Assembly (NCBI GenBank): GCA_022432975.1
Contig: CM039516.1
Span: forward strand, 30,086,051 to 30,150,050
Source of the DNA: Begonia masoniana
Lineage: Eukaryota > Streptophyta > Magnoliopsida > Cucurbitales > Begoniaceae
Direction of reading: 5' to 3'
Length of the DNA stretch: 64,000 nucleotides
Position 1 is the first letter of the stretch. The number at the start of each line of letters is the position of its first letter. The translations under genes were made by a program, and so were the position numbers. The notes under the pieces were generated by a model. That model was given only the letters and a program-made list of their open reading frames with translations, had not been told where the DNA came from and ran no database searches. Of the stretch, positions 63,473 to 64,000 are shown in pieces.

Positions 63473-64000
63473 CTAGCATTGATCCTGAAAAACACAACCA
63501 GTAGACACAAATTTGATTAGATAGTTAGAATCATGGGTTATTTTGCTAACAGACAATAGCTTATAAGATAAGTTGGACACATGAAGGACATTGTTTAAGG
63601 TAAGGGAGGGAGAGACCATGATAGAACGTTTTCCAGCAATTGCAGACATTGAACAATCTGTAATTTTGACTTTTTGATTTCCAAAACAAGGGACATAGGT
63701 TGAAAACATATAAAAAGAACTTGTCATATGATCAATGGCCCTTGAATCAATGATCTAGTGGTCGGATTTATCTATTGTGACACAAAACACTGCTGCATGA
63801 GTACCTTTTTGTGCTAGTGAAGATGATGGATTGGATGAGATAGTAGCAGACTGATGAAAACTCCATAACTGATACAATTGTTCTAGGTTTTCCTTGTTTA
63901 AAAAATAATTGTCACTAGATTAAGAGGCTGCAGGTGCTTCATATAAGGCTTGGAAGCCTCCTTTGTTGTCGCGAGAGGATTTGTTGGTTTGAGTGAAGTC
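63473..64000 (-). pseudogene. copia protease region with lost active site
   Basis: The frame reads WDH-stop-IIDSRAIDHMTSSF where copia proteases normally have a DSG(A)T catalytic triplet, so Gly is replaced by Arg and a stop lies just before it (near 63757). LLSVSKITHDSNYLIKF, typical of the protease/integrase junction, follows. The gag lies mostly beyond the window edge. Confidence 0.75.

Larger units (their letters stand above)
60300..64000 (-). mobile_element. Ty1/copia element, minus strand, cut by right edge
   Basis: From right to left: protease region, integrase, RT-RNase H, polypurine tract (complement CTCCCCCTCAAG at 60508-60519) and a 3' LTR ending TTCAACA at 60507. The order PR-IN-RT-RH defines copia. 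It sits in the MLH3 intron after the exon ending at 60169. Multiple frame breaks make it inactive. The inner boundary of the 3' LTR (about 60300) is approximate. Confidence 0.85.

Overview
The window is plant nuclear DNA, almost certainly from a eudicot: AT-rich, dominated by plant-type Ty3/gypsy and Ty1/copia LTR retrotransposons whose primer sites match initiator tRNA-Met, and carrying one spliced host gene recognisable as the MutL homologue MLH3. A cucurbit would fit, but I cannot prove the species. There are no bacterial-style operons, CRISPR arrays or tRNA/rRNA genes.

Left part (1-18001) is a set of nested retrotransposons. A B-type LTR (pieces 12512-13258 and 17532-18001) was hit by a plus-strand Tekay/Del-like gypsy element (5844-12511). 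Its gag was in turn interrupted by a minus-strand relative (1-5843, continuing left of the window). The same outer LTR was also hit by an A-type solo LTR (13259-17526), which itself carries a B-type solo LTR (14286-16427).

The middle (18002-43000) has an AT-rich stretch with no genes, a divergent minus-strand LTR with a primer site (about 21075-22400), and a complete 14-kb minus-strand gypsy element with TAATT target duplications (23516-37630). That element's pol is interrupted by two B-type solo LTRs in opposite orientation. Further right are an A-type solo LTR (38330-40497) inside hAT-like non-autonomous DNA and a second hAT-like element (40772-41850).

The right part (about 43000-64000) is a host gene region. 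A pyrimidine-rich leader and a short ATG-containing exon precede a 100-N assembly gap. After the gap, 15 exons of MLH3 run on the plus strand from 43907 to 60169 in one consistent reading frame, ending in the MutL endonuclease motif region; the final exons lie beyond the right edge. The N-terminal ATPase exons are not in the visible sequence and probably belong in the gap. The introns are swollen by transposons: a copia relic containing a 4.2-kb Reina-like gypsy element with GATAT duplications, a LINE fragment, a gypsy-like remnant holding a perfect 1,016-bp AT dinucleotide tract, and a minus-strand copia element running off the right end.

The most unusual signals are these: a covarying array of paired hairpins, each with an 11-nt loop of the same skeleton, repeated in the A-type LTRs; dense TGACGTCA/CACGTG-bearing repeats shared by A- and B-type LTRs; a Reina element whose 5' LTR is joined directly to pro/pol with no primer site or gag although both LTRs are flanked by the same target duplication; and the very long AT tract inside a mismatch-repair-family gene.
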